The notes: generated from the sequence alone by a model not told the origin. A DNA stretch of 64,000 nucleotides from Eudorina sp. 2006-703-Eu-15 (GCA_003117195.1 BDSI01000013.1:1211146-1275145), one strand, 5' to 3'. Shown: positions 26,208 to 37,812, counted from the first letter of the stretch. Translations and numbers: made by a program.

Positions 26208-26435
26208 TCAGCTGACTCCCTCAACCGGCTCAGCTGGCAGACGACGAAGACGTGCTGGCTGTGTGATGGCAGGTGGCCCGTAACGCGATCGCAGTGCGGC
26301 CTGGCGCCAGGAGCGGATCTTGTGAACGCGTTCTTCTTTACCTCGCCGAACAGTCTTGTCACGCACATAGGATGCAATAGTCCTTCGCGCTGGCCGTGCG
26401 GCATAGATTAGTGGTAATAGACTATTACGAAGCAT
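26208..26435 (-). CDS. Small ORF with mitochondrial-presequence-like start
   Basis: A 75-codon frame begins with ATG at 26435. The first about 32 residues (starting MLRNSLLPLIYAARPARR) have Arg, Leu, Ala and Ser and no acidic residue until Asp about 26, typical of a mitochondrial targeting peptide. After about residue 32 the frame stays Arg-rich and ends at 26208. A possible donor (CGGCGAG|GTAAAG) lies after codon 32, so this may be only a first exon. No family recognised and no matching second exon found; the frame could also be fortuitous. Confidence 0.25.
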   Translation of the reverse strand: MLRNSLLPLIYAARPARRTIASYVRDKTVRRGKEERVHKIRSWRQAALRSRYGPPAITQPARLRRLPAEPVEGVS

Positions 26436-27253
26436 CGTTACAAGGGGGACCAGCAATAGACTACTAGCCTACGCCGCATTGAGTGCGAAGGACGCTCCCT
26501 AAAATTTGCTGAGAGCCAAACGACCAACATGCGTTTGCCCTCTGCGCACACATACAAAAACACGCCGCGCTGCTAGTTCGAAACAGCGCGATGGCAAGCA
26601 GCGCACTGGCCAGTACACCCAGGCACACGCAATCAGGGCGATGACAAGCGCCCGCTGCACAACTAAACGCAAACAATAGACAAAGCGATCAACACGGCAA
26701 TGCGCCTAACGTGGAAAGTCTGGAAGGTCCCACGATACCGTAACCAAATCGGCACCAAAGCGCCCGCCATTCGTAGACGCATGTAGACAGTTCACACATT
26801 GAAACCTGCTCACCACACCTCGCGCCCTTGGCGCTGCGTAGTGGTGGGATATCCGAACAGCGAAAATACATCTGTACGACAGCGCCACTATTACGTCATG
26901 ACAATGTGACCGTCCAGCCGCATTACTGCAATCCGCTTACGGGTCCTGCACGACAGGCGCATGAACAGTAGCACTGAACCCTAGATCTCCAAGCACGCAA
27001 GTCGGCCAGAGCCAAGGCAGCCTTACGATCGGTATCTCCTCACCTTCCCCCTACTGCTGCGGTGGCGCTCCTGCTCCCCTACTGCTGCAGGGGCCGCGGG
27101 CGTTTACACCATCGATATGTTGAGAGTGGACATATGCACCTTCCCCTTTCTGCACTGGCGGCCCACGGCCCTGGCTTTTGCGCCCCCTTCCCCGCGCAAA
27201 CGCGTCCAACGGCCCCTGCGGCACTTCGCGCCGCTGGCGGCAACCGGCTGGCT

Positions 27254-27329
27254 GGTTGCCCCTGGGCTGGAAGTGCCGAACGCGCTGGCGACAGCCGGCA
27301 CGTTGCGCACTTCCAGTTCAGGGGCAACC
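27254..27329. ncRNA. Strong stem-loop, candidate small-RNA precursor
   Basis: Left arm 27254-27276 and right arm 27307-27329 are 23 nt each and pair fully as RNA with two G-U wobbles. Inside them, AACG at 27279-27282 pairs with CGTT at 27301-27304, and GCTGGC at 27284-27289 pairs with GCCGGC at 27294-27299 around a GACA tetraloop. The result is a nearly continuous stem of about 33 bp. It lies in a gene-poor interval. Whether it is transcribed is unknown; a degenerate inverted-repeat transposon is the main alternative. Confidence 0.4.
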
Positions 27330-29517
27330 CTAACAGGCAGCCCTGTCAGCCCCGTGCCGGCCACGATGCACATCGCGTGCATGCACCAGAATGCCGCAGG
27401 TAAACCAGGGGACAGGTCAGCTGTCTGTGAGGCCAGCGAGCGGGCCAACCACCGCAGGGGGGGGGCAGCAGCCCATCCACACGGAAGGGTTGGTAAAAAA
27501 CAACTATAACGGTATGGCTACCGTCATCGCCCTCCTTCCTGCCTCTATTCGCACTACTAGCCAACATGACCACCACATCCAAAGATCCAATACAGGGGGC
27601 ACCTGCACAAGCCACCCCTCTTCCTAAGCAATGTGGCGCGATGACGTACTGACTGGCAGTGCTTGCAGATGCCAGAACCATCCGAACAACACTTTAAAAA
27701 GTCACCAACATAAACAGTGAATGCACACGCATGGCAAACACCCTCGTAACGTTGTGATGTAAAGTCACCGTTCCTTCGACCTGAGGTAAATGTTCATTGC
27801 AACTCCGATCCGTAGGCCGCGGGAGACCACCAAGCAGAGCACGTTAGCCCGGCGGCCCGTACGCTTGCTTTTGCACTTGAAGGCGAGTGGCCGTCGGGCT
27901 TTAGTCAAGGCAATAGGGCCTGACCTCAATTTACCAATCCAAGGCGTTACTTACTTGACGGCCGCGTAAGCCCCTCCGCCCTCCCCAAACCCCTCCCCTC
28001 ATAGCACTCTGTACCCTGAGGTCTGTCACCGCTTTGCACGGGTGTCGGGCTGTGCACGTGTATGTTGTGTACGACGAGGCGTTAGTTCTGCGCCAGACAT
28101 CCAGTGTGAGTCCTGGGTTGCTACCGCGCTTGCTGTGCTTGCCGCATCATGTGCGGAGCCAATTGGAGCTGGGATACATCCGTGGGGTCCCTATCGAGTC
28201 ACACCCCGGCTCCTCCACTGGTTTCAGATGTAGTGAAGAGACAGACAGCAAAATACCTCTCTCTAGGACACAGACCAGGGAAACTGTGGCATCGATTTCA
28301 ATCGCATGCTGGTGAGGTGCAGAGCCCTTGCTTGTCCATCCAGGTCAGTGCCATGGAAGCAGTCTGGGATAAGCTCAGGCCCCGGTCTCTTGACCATTCG
28401 TGCTCAGCAAGAGCCGTGCAGTCCCCGCAAGCCGGGCACTGCAGGGCCAGGAAGGCCACGCGCACCCTTCAAGATGGTATGTCGATGACGTGTGCACTGG
28501 ATGTAGACCTAAGCCAAGCGAACCGACTTGAACGGCTGACAACGAAACAGTTGCGCAGCACAGCTACAGTTGCGGGCAGGGCATCAACGAGCGGCACGGG
28601 GCAGCCGCAGCAGACAGCTGCGATAGGTAACGTTGCCTCCCCCTTGCGCCACCTGCCGTAACAACCCAAGAACTCCGCCGGCTCCATGGTGGCGTGAAAC
28701 CGCGCAATCTGGGAGCAATCTGCAGTAGGGCTGTACGTCTCCTCATAAACGCCGTAGACACCACATGAATGAAACACGGCTTTAATTCTATCTCATACTG
28801 CCTTTGACGGCCCTTCAGCTGCATCCTGGCCACGGGCAAGCGCGTCGGGCCGCTTGCATTTCACGGCTAAGGAGGAAATGCGGGTTCTCCGATGCTAGTA
28901 CAGCGGCTCCGCGACTGCCACGTATGCCATGGACCACGCCGCAATTCCTCGGGCTTTGGGCCCAGAGTGGGTCCGATGAGATTGGAATGCAAGCCCGGAG
29001 TAAATTTGAGGTGCCGACGGCAACCTTGGGATCCTGTGCCAGACCCGCCAAACTAACGTGACCATCGTCGCTCTGGCACTTACGATCGGGACTCCCTTGA
29101 ATGCGGAATTCAAGTAGGACATGTTCCCACAGCCTCCACGAAACACCATCGACCTACGTCCATGTCGCAGGGCCACGCAACATGTCCCTACCACGACCGC
29201 GACGAGCAGCATCGTACGCGGAGGCCGATACGGTCCTACACAGGTGGCAGTCACCGCAATGGCTGTCATTATCCAGACGTCACCTCCACGCCAGAACACT
29301 TTCCGCAGACTTTGCCGCGGCCTTCATTCTTTACCCTTGCATTTGCACTATTCCCAGGTACTATTGCGATGCGTGGCCACTGGTAGAGCAGCAATTGGCC
29401 GCTCACCGTATGTTTACTAGGCTGACAGGATCCGTATGAAGACACTTGACACTCCTCATTTTGGCCATGAAATTCCATGCATCACTCGCCCAGGCAAGCA
29501 TGCGGGCACCTAGTCGG

Positions 29518-29522
29518 TTACA
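29518..29522 (-). terminator. TGTAA polyadenylation signal of coiled-coil gene
   Basis: TGTAA on the minus strand about 305 nt beyond the stop codon of the coiled-coil gene. Confidence 0.5.
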
Positions 29523-29825
29523 CGCCTGCTTAGTCCCCCCAAACCAACATGCAGACGCCACCCCTACCCCTACGTGACCTCATCACAAGTTCAGCAGCAG
29601 TCAGTACATCTTAGCAGGTCAAGGGGTCACAGGATTGCCTCGCGCCATAATGAAAACATGCACACCTCATGGGGCAGCCATATTATGATGGTACGGTACG
29701 GGAGACCCATGGGTCTTCGGAGTACTGCTCACGAACTAAACATGAAACCCGTTGCTGCACAAAGACTGGCGGAGAATCCATTCTTTGCCGCGAAAACCCG
29801 CCGCCATGCTTATTAGCTGTTAAAC

Positions 29826-32605
29826 TCAGAGCTCATCCGTGAGACTGACGCCGGCGGCGCTGATCTCACTACGCAGACCGACTCCTAGCTCGCTGTGCTC
29901 CTCTGCACTCAGCAGCTTCTTGATGGCGTCGCTCTTGCGCTTGTTGTGCTTGAGCTGGACCTGTGGTTAATTTTAACAGCATGGATTCACACCAGGGAAC
30001 TCAGGCCGGGGGTGGTCTGTCCTGTGCCCGGGTTTAATGCTGCGTCCCGCATGCCCCGCTGGCCTTGCACCCTGGGGATTTGCACCCTAACATCTAGTAC
30101 TACAGGAAACGCGGTTTGCTCTAATCCTGACTGTGGAAACATGCGGCGCGCTACTGGTGGAATGGGCAACGAGCGCAAGCGCATTCAAGTTAAGACGGAC
30201 GCCGCACTGGCCATAAGTGTTGTGAACATCAGGCAGCGTATGGGCTGACGCATGTGTCGTAATCATGCCCTCACGCGACACGTACCTCCGACATGCGCTC
30301 CAAAAGCTTCGACTGCCACTGCAGCTTGCGGCGGCTTTCCGCCAGCTCCGCGACCTCTGTCCGCGCACGGGCAGCCGCCTCCAGAGCTTTAGACCGCTCA
30401 CCTTCCAGAAGCCGCATCTGTACGACAGAATGTTGCTCGAGTCAGAAGCCCGTGTCGGGGGCGCAGGATGCATGCCATGACGCCGACGGTATTGTCTCTA
30501 CATGCTCGCATGGCAGCCTCCTATTCAAGGAGTGCAAGCATTCCTGCACCAGACCGCTGGATGGCCGAAGGCATGAACTAGCGCACGGTCATGGTTTGGA
30601 TGTAACCGTCCATGCAGGGGATCAGGAACTGAAAAGGGATCCACCCACTTTGTCCTCCATCACGGCAGAAGTGATCTCCGCGCGTTGCACTAGCTCGTTC
30701 ACGGCCTCCAGCCGCTGCAGCGCCGCCACCAGCAGGTTTTTCAGGTCGTCGCGTTCCGCGGTCAGTTCCGCAATGGCCACCGCCGTCTCCTCTTGCGTCC
30801 TGCAACGTGTCAGCGTTTCGGACGTAACGTCGTAGGCGAATGCTCCATGCACTAAAATGGCTGGGGAAGAGGAACCTGCAACGTGCGTTGACCTCATGGA
30901 AAGGGTTCCGTTAACAAGCCCCATGTGGTTTTGGATTCAGTGCCCTACATTAGCACCAAGTACCTCAAGTGCAGAAGCCTGGATGCTTAGGATGGTACTC
31001 TCCGGAGAGGTGCGGCGCATTCGATGACGCGAGGGCCCCATGACCGTCCTTTGTACGAAGGCATTGCTGGGCCAGTACGTTTTCTAGGAGCGGAAATCCT
31101 GGCGCTCCGTAGTTCGTGGTCTCGTGGCCGGTGCAGCGGCACGAACACCCTCCGGGTGAAGTTGGATGGGTGCGCACTTCTGAGAGGGTGCTGACGATGT
31201 ACGGCTCTCACGAAACCATCTGGGCCCGCTGGACCGCCCGACTGGGACCCAGGATCCATCATTTGCAGCGTTCTGATCGCTGGTAGCAGCTCGCTATCTC
31301 AAGGTTGTGGATTCGGTGCCCCCAACTCAAACGCTTGCATCGCGCTGTGGACAACCCGCGTGATCGCGAGCATAGCGGAACCCACCAACCTTGACAAGGT
31401 GTTGTCCAGCTCGCGCACCCGCTCCGTTGCGGTTTCGATGTGGCTGTCACGGCTTTTCAGCGCTGTTTTCAGCGCCTTGATGTCCAGCGCCTGGTGCTCC
31501 AGAACTCGCTGCTGCCGCTTGACCTCCAGCTCGAGCTTGTTGGCACGCTTGCGCTCCTCGATCGCATCGCGCCGCAGCCGGGCCTGTGCTCATGGTAATA
31601 GCACGCGTTATAACCGGGAGATCGCATGGAAGCCATACCATCGTGCATGTTAAAAGCGGTCCGAGAGGGGACCCGCTTGCGCTGCAGAAGGCCAACGGCT
31701 GGTGGTACCCCGGAAACCGGATAACATGTACCCCAAGATGCATAGCGGCAGCCACTCCTAACATGACCAAGCATCGCCCCGCCGAGTCAAGCTGGATGCA
31801 CCACACCGCACCTTCTCATGTGCCCAAGCAGCCTCCGCTTCTTTATATTGTGCAAGAACGTTTGACAGCGGGGTGTGCGCGGGGATGCTCCTCATGTGAT
31901 CCATGTTGCGAACAGCTGCGCTGAGGCCTTTCGCCGCCGTTGATCCGATAGCTGATGGTCGAGTTTTCACGCCACCTTTCACTTTCCTGAGGACAACGCT
32001 GCGGAAAAGATAGCGGGGGGAAGGTGTGGCATGCATTTCTGCACTATTAACATTTTGGGTGCCCAGCAGCCAACGGCCAAGTTAACGCAAAGCGCTCAAA
32101 GGTGCATTCGTACCGCTCAGGCTTGGGGCTGCGTGCCACACCGTCGGCCGCTGTTAAGGCTGCCAAGGTGCCGAGATCCTCTTGGAGTGCCTGCTTGATG
32201 GCGGAACCCTGTGCCTCCGCACTGCTCATCGCCCGCTCTACGCGGTTTATACGCTCGAACAAGCTCCCCATGCCCTTTTTCGCCCTACAAGCAAGGCATT
32301 TAATTGCTTACGCTTCCTCCGGGCGCATGGCATCTATACATATCAACGAATAAGCGTCTTGCACCTTTCGACAGCTGCTGGTCCGGACGCGATATCGCCA
32401 TACTGCACTCCAAGAAAGCCCAAATGATGTAAGTTAACACATTACGTCGTCGATCCTGCAACGGACTTACTTGTTGTTCGGGGCTTTGCACCACCGCTGA
32501 AGGCGCTGCATGCTCCCTGTGCAAGGCAGCACCACCTTGAACCTCGACCCCAAGCCGGTTTAACCGAGCTTTCAGCTGATTTAAGTCTAGGACTGGTGTT
32601 GCCAT
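29826..32605 (-). CDS. 376-aa coiled-coil protein, unknown function
   Basis: Exons (minus order) 32471-32605, 32365-32402, 32114-32284, 31812-31986, 31390-31583, 30649-30799, 30286-30417 and 29826-29960 join with every phase matching. Exon 2 is a 38-nt mini-exon that I placed because it alone restores the frame between exons 1 and 3. From about residue 155 to 355 the protein is one long heptad-like helix rich in Glu, Arg, Lys, Ala and Leu (for example ERKRANKLELEVKRQQRVLE and AELTAERDDLKNLLVAAL). The first about 150 residues contain short helices and a basic linker. There are no membrane segments or motor motifs. Such proteins in algae are often basal-body, flagellar or cytoskeletal, but nothing in the sequence proves this. 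TGTAA lies 305 nt downstream. Confidence 0.75.
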
Positions 32606-33301
32606 AACCTTGGCACACCAGAGAGCTGCTTAAAAGAAGAGCACCAGACGAACTTTTGACCTTAACGTTGACTTTGCTCACGGGGTACAAGAATAGTGAA
32701 TAATTTTAGTTCTCATGATATCTTCATGTGCGTGACGAAAGGCTTGCGTAGAGTTCAAGGCTGGGCGAGGAGTGTCTGCACAACTGAAACAAAAAATGCA
32801 GAGATGTAGATTTCCTTCCCAGAAGCACAATTGCAGAAATGAGATAACAATGCTACGAAGAATTACATGTGCAGCGCGATGAGAACGATCAGGTAGATGC
32901 ACGAGGAGTTTGTTACGACACGTCCGCATGAATAAGAATATGATGGCTGTTACGTGTTATCACCGGGCAATATGGAATATAGATCATGGTTGCTCAATTT
33001 ACTCAAACTGCAAAATAAAACGTTCACGCTCGAAAGGTTTTCTACTGCCCTGCCTTGGCACCAGCATGCACCCGTGCCTGTCTCCTCAAGCGCATCCGAC
33101 ATCAAGCTTACTCACGCCACCGCTCAAGTGCTCACGATTATAGCTGCCCAGTTCGACCTGCATCATCGCTTCTCACAGATGTACCAAGTGGCGAGGTCCA
33201 CAAACGACGCTACGCGCGCATCATGCCCGTGCAAAGCTCCCACTCACGCTCCCATTCCAAACGCAAGCGATCACGCCAAACATCGCACCATCCATTGCAA
33301 T
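32606..33301. other. Intergenic: coiled-coil promoter and apyrase 3' UTR
   Basis: About 700 bp between two minus-strand genes, AT-richer than the surroundings. It contains the likely apyrase polyadenylation signal at 32863-32867 and no supported exon. Confidence 0.5.
32863..32867 (-). terminator. TGTAA polyadenylation signal of apyrase gene
   Basis: TGTAA on the minus strand about 435 nt beyond the apyrase stop codon and about 260 nt before the start codon of the next gene. Confidence 0.5.
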
Positions 33302-35820
33302 TTATGCCGAGAGATCGTTGACAGCTGCGCCCAATGGCCAAGCTGCCTCAATGTGTTGGCCGTTGTACTGCACCTGCTTTACCAAGGTTAACGAAGCCCC
33401 CGCATCGAGCTTGAAGCCCTGCAGGTCGAGGTGAGGATCGGGAGTCAACAACAATGGGCCAAGACGAGCACTTCATCGTAATTTGTTACGCATGACCACC
33501 TTCATGGCAGTTTTGTGACCCACCTTCGTCAGCATGACGTCGCAGTACGTAAGATCGAGGCAAAGAAAATGGACGTGTTCAGCCTGGACGCTGGGATACG
33601 ACTGTGGGACAGCATCGGCGCTGATTGCACATACTTCCTCTGCCTTGGCCCGGAACTCCTGTGCAGTGGACGAAAAGGCAGTTAGGATCCGTTTTATTCA
33701 CGGTACAGTAAGATGTGTTGTAGCCGACAAGGACCAGAGTTAGGGCTGGAGTCCCAAGCATGCAACCTGAAAGGTATTGACGACGCACGCACGGTGCATC
33801 CCAACTTCGATGTTTCCCGGTCCAGACTTGCCTTGGCCGAAGTGGGCCACATGATCGCGTCCTTGTCCTTGATAATCCCTGTCTCATGGGCCCGGTCCCA
33901 GAAGTACGACGACACGTAGTACTGCCGCCCCTTGCTGAGCTCCTTTCCACGCCACGCGCCGTTGAAGGAACATTCGCTCTGCGAAGTTGCATAACCACCA
34001 GGGTGTTATGGCAGCTCCAAGCTTGTCGTTGAAGAACAGATTCTCTGATGCGCGTGCGTCCGTTAAGAAGACTTGTCAACCACTAATGCCTCCAGGTTGC
34101 ACCCTATGAGACACTCATAAGGTCTGTCCACAATCTTGCAAAGCACCGATTGGCACTCCTGTCATGACCCTGATACCCTGAACCTCTCGAACTCGCTTGA
34201 ATGTCGTTTCCTTCACGGCAGCGGTGGACCGCATGCACTTACTATCCGAGCCAACACTAGGACAACCATCCCTGCCCGACAGAAAACATTTGGTTGGGAC
34301 ACAACGACGTCCGCCGATCCCACCTGATCCGCGCCACAACTCATATTTGCCATAAGTGCCACCTCGCCAAGCATCGAGCACTTGGCCGAATCTCCCTTGT
34401 CCCCACGCGGCTTGTACGAATACTCCTTGCCCGCATACTTGTAGCTTCCCACGGCGCCAGAGGTAAAGCACTCGCTGGCAGCTGCGGCGCCCTCACCCGA
34501 CAATGCCGTGTCGATGAGCTTGGCACGGCCCGCCATCAGACCGTACCCCAGGTACGAATGCACATACACATTGAAGGTCTTGCCACCACCATGAAGCTGC
34601 GTCACGTACTCCCTGCAAGATCCGGAGCAGGCTGTGGTCGAAATGTACATGAGAGGATAATGATTTTTCACACTTTTACGCAATGGGGTCATGACAGAGA
34701 TGTCTTCGGGATTCGGCACGTCCAGGACGGAAGTTCTGGTCAAGAATCTGCTCCATTGACCTACCTCGGTGCTGCCTCGGCGTCTTCATCCTCCAAAGCA
34801 AAAGCCTCCTGAATGGAGCCTCCTCCCATGTCAATTGCAGCGACAGTGTTGCTCACTGAGCCTGACAACCGTCCCAGAAGGTAGTTCAAGGTGAGCCATG
34901 CGAAGGCACCTTCGTCCTTGCCTGAACGCAACCAAATGCATCAAAACCAGACGGTCAGTGTACGGAAATCCGGTGACGACATGCATAGGCTTTGTCGCGT
35001 CACAGGGTTGAGGTGGTTACGGGCAGAGACACCATCGTCCCAGCCAGCACAAGTCTGCTTCGTGAACCGTCGGCAATAAAGATGTTGGTCCGGCTTCGCC
35101 CGCTCCTCAGCTCCTGCCCGCAGACACCCACCATCCATAATTGATACACCATCTGGGGCAAGCTTGAAGGGCTGCTTTCTAAGAAGCTCCGTTACTGCAT
35201 TCAGAATGTTCTGTGCTTTGTCTCCAGGAAGGAGTCGCAGGCCGGCGGTGGCCTTGAGCGAGATTGGGGTGGATGCCTGAAAGGGGAAGGATAACCTTGG
35301 ACTCAGTGTCTGCAATGCGCAGAGACCATCAAACATTGTGCCCATGCCCACTGTTGTTCTGTTGAAATTGGGCGCGTCAAATCAAGGACTTCCACATAAC
35401 TGCCCTCGTCTTGGCAATCGGATTACGGCTGGCGTACACACCAGTATCGGCCACAACCGCGCTGCACCATGACGGGAACACCCCAAGTACCTGCAATGAT
35501 GGTGGCACAGTCTTTAACGCCGTGTCTAACAGCGGCTGGAGAGACGCCGCAGCCTTAGCAGGGTCATCAGCGTACGAGCTGAGCCCTGGCTTCAGCTGCT
35601 CGAAGGTATCACTAATAAGCCTGAGCTCTCCACCGTGCTGTTCAAACTTGAACACATGGATGCGGCTACCCGTGCTTCCCGCATCGAAAACGATGGCATA
35701 CTTCGTAGTGACGGCCGGGCCTTTATGACGAAGCTCTTTTAGCGTGTGCGTGCGCTCAACGTGCAGCGGTGACGTCCGAGGCACCAACAGGATCACCGTC
35801 AAGATGAGCACGACCTGCAT
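33302..35820 (-). CDS. Apyrase (GDA1/CD39 nucleoside triphosphate diphosphohydrolase)
   Basis: Exons (minus order) 35491-35820, 35132-35276, 34765-34921, 34324-34612, 33832-33978, 33524-33658 and 33302-33418 give 439 aa. Apyrases remove the gamma and beta phosphates of NTPs and NDPs, usually in the Golgi or ER lumen or outside the cell. All family regions are visible: ACR1 FDAGSTGSRIHVFKF (about 45-59), ACR2 KATAGLRLL, ACR3 GKDEGAFAWLTLNYLLG with its catalytic Glu, ACR4 IDMGGGSIQEAF, then YYVSSYFWDRA and LCLDLTYC, with the typical ending EAAWPLGAA. The ATG at 35820 gives a hydrophobic start (MQVVLILTVILLVP) fitting a signal anchor; an upstream in-frame TTG was rejected. The intron after exon 5 uses a GC donor (AAG|GCAAGT). 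A single N-terminal and no C-terminal membrane segment suggests a luminal or secreted enzyme. Confidence 0.94.
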
Positions 35821-36128
35821 GGGTTTCAGATGCGTCCAACATGCACGTCGGTGACACGGCAAACAGCGACCGGAGTTACGGTTTGAGGCGAAACCGCGGA
35901 GCCCCCCGCACTCAATCAGGCCACATGCGCGACACAGGCTGCACCAAGCATTCTAAACTGCTGTAAAAACAGCTCGTCCTGACTGTAGCCAGTGCTACTG
36001 TAACCCCAGAACTTCTTCCTGACTTACCGGAACTGACACTACAAGCAGGACGCCCCGATACCTGCATACCAAAGCGCGGTGTTGATGGGAAGGGTCAATT
36101 GTCCCACACACCCTTTCAAACAGCAACA
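35821..36128. other. Short intergenic, apyrase promoter
   Basis: About 310 bp between the apyrase start codon and the stop of the small upstream minus-strand gene. Two plus-orientation TGTAA copies (near 35965 and 35996) are present but no plus-strand gene ends here; nothing else seen. Confidence 0.4.
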
Positions 36129-36411
36129 TCACCTCGAGACGGTGTGTGACAGTTTCTTATTAACTGACCGCCAAATCATATCTCTGTAATTTTCCGGCCG
36201 CTTCATGGTGGCGTCCTCCTCCTCGAGCTGCTCAGGATCAATCGGCTTTGGCTCCCGCCCGGATAAGTCTGCGAGTTCTTGAGTAATTTTTAAAGACTAC
36301 TTTGTAGCTAGGGATCTGGGTAATTCTGCCTTGCGACGGGTGCATGAACTGCCTGTTGCACTATGTCTTGATGGTCCCTTAAGCTCCAAAGTTACCAAGC
36401 ACAGCAAGCAT
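36129..36411 (-). CDS. Possible 51-aa microprotein, two exons
   Basis: Exon 36129-36268 starts after a cgcag acceptor and encodes a hydrophilic segment (start LSGREPKPIDPEQLEEED, later RPENYRDMIWR) ending at a TGA at 36129-36131. Its composition and clean frame look like real coding rather than chance. A 16-nt first exon at 36396-36411 (MLAVL, donor GTAACT) supplies an ATG in the right phase, giving 51 aa. An alternative first exon with a GC donor near 36330 cannot be excluded, and more 5' exons might exist. The sequence resembles the small mitochondrial or membrane-assembly proteins of this size class only in general character; no family is recognised. Confidence 0.45.
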
Positions 36412-36441
36412 TACCAGATTCCAGAACCTCTATCCTACAAA

Positions 36442-36447
36442 TATAAA
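36442..36447 (+). promoter_or_regulatory. TATA-like box
   Basis: TATAAA in an AT-rich context, 36 bp before a plus-strand ATG at 36483. It may serve the Pro/charged-rich gene downstream, whose first exon I could not fix. Confidence 0.3.
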
Positions 36448-36907
36448 GCAGCTAGGGACTAGACGTTCCCCGTTGGCTGTCAATGCCGTATGGGCTTCAA
36501 CCACTAGCAACCACCACAACCAAAGTGCCCCATGAGACGATGACAGCGACTCCGGGGCCCCGTAATATTATTTATAATATCGAACTGCACATTGAAAGCA
36601 ATTACGAAAGCAACTCGTGCAGTTATCTAGAATTCTTGGCGAGTACGAGGTATCACCGTGACGGAACAAGGCTCTATCTTCCTACTTTCAAGCGCTTAGA
36701 TGTCGTGGTCTATTGCATCTTCGCAACGCTGCGCCACGACCGTGAGAGGAGGTGGGCTTGCGTAAGCCGTGTGGTAACGGCATTAGCTCCGAAATATGTT
36801 TTTAATCAATTATTTGCCCGGTGGTTAGTATGGGAGAGTTAGAGCACAGCTTTTTCTGTGGTTAAGGCTCCGAGTCAGAGTTGCCCCCTTGGCTTTGTAC
36901 CTCCCAG

Positions 36908-37431
36908 GCCGCAAGCTGCCACGACCGCTCGAAGCTTTCAGGACGGTGGCTGTTTGGACAAGGCCAACTCCAGACCGCGATGCGGACTTCGTGAAGCCGT
37001 CGTACATTCCTCAGCCGGTGGAACCTAGCATTACACCAGGACGCGTGGACAGGCCGATTTATGCGCCTGTCACTCCCGAGTTCCGACCAGCTGAGCTGCC
37101 GGTGGGTGGCGAATAAGGGATGGCTGGCCTTGTGCGGGTTGGCGGCAGTACTGAACGTCGTGCAGCCGCGGTCGGCACCCAGGTAGATTTCGGGGAGTTA
37201 GGACCACTCCCTCTTTGAACGGGTGCTCTTTTCCAATGATTTGATGGAATCGCCATTTATTACCTGCACCCCCAGGAAACTCCTAAGGAGCTTCCTAGCG
37301 CGCCGAAACTTCCGGAGCGTCGGCCCGACGATATCCCTGCCGGCAACCCCAAGGAGAAGCCCTCAGAAGGTGCACCCGACAAGAGGGAAGCCCCACCGCC
37401 GAAGGATCGGGAATCTGCGCCCAAAAAATAA
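36908..37431 (+). CDS. Pro/charged-rich small protein, 5' exon unresolved
   Basis: Two exons are clear: 36908-37101 and 37276-37431, ending at TAA. The first begins after a cctcccag acceptor and encodes a segment with RPLEAFRTVAVWTRPTP and a run of Pro-spaced motifs (PSYIPQPVEPSITP); the second is almost entirely Pro, Lys, Glu, Asp and Arg and ends APKK. Together they give about 116 residues. The exon needs one leading base, so an upstream exon with phase 1 exists; a plus-strand ATG at 36483 behind a TATA-like box is the obvious candidate but I found no convincing donor. No domain recognised. A TGTAA signal lies about 255 nt downstream. Confidence 0.5.
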
Positions 37432-37686
37432 GATGGTGTTTGTGAATGTTCTTGGCTGGGCGTGTCAGGGACGTGCCGTCCGGTAAACAATGATGACGAT
37501 TCCTCAGTTCTGTCGACCGGTAGGCATAACGGAATGCGTTACGTAAAACGCACATGGCTTCTGTGCAGTTTTAGTCTCTTGACCCTGTCTTGGGCTTATA
37601 GTTACCGTTGGGTATAGTCCTATTGGTAGTAGCCTGAAGTCAGCAGTGGATGGTGAGGAGTGAACTGACGGAACCCAGGGTTCTTA

Positions 37687-37691
37687 TGTAA
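37687..37691 (+). terminator. TGTAA polyadenylation signal of Pro-rich gene
   Basis: TGTAA about 255 nt beyond the stop at 37431. Confidence 0.5.
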
Positions 37692-37812
37692 TTGCTTGAA
37701 TCAACGTGGCGCTTTACGACTGTAACAATCGGTAACGGCAACAATGCTAGACGCTATGGACAGCTCTCATCAGCGAGTCACAATTGGGCAAGTGCAACAT
37801 CTGCTCAAACTG

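Larger units (their letters stand above)
25745..29825. other. Four-kb gene-poor stretch
   Basis: Between the convergent NOP2 and coiled-coil genes. I could support only the small frame at 26208-26435 and the hairpin at 27254-27329. A plus-strand frame at 28149-28661 has one plausible exon (after a gtccatccag acceptor near 28341) but no partner exons or family motifs, so it is not called. Confidence 0.5.

Noticed and set aside
35860..35862. TTG-initiated N-terminal extension of apyrase
   Set aside because: A TTG start is unlikely in a nuclear gene and the ATG at 35820 gives a proper hydrophobic signal segment.
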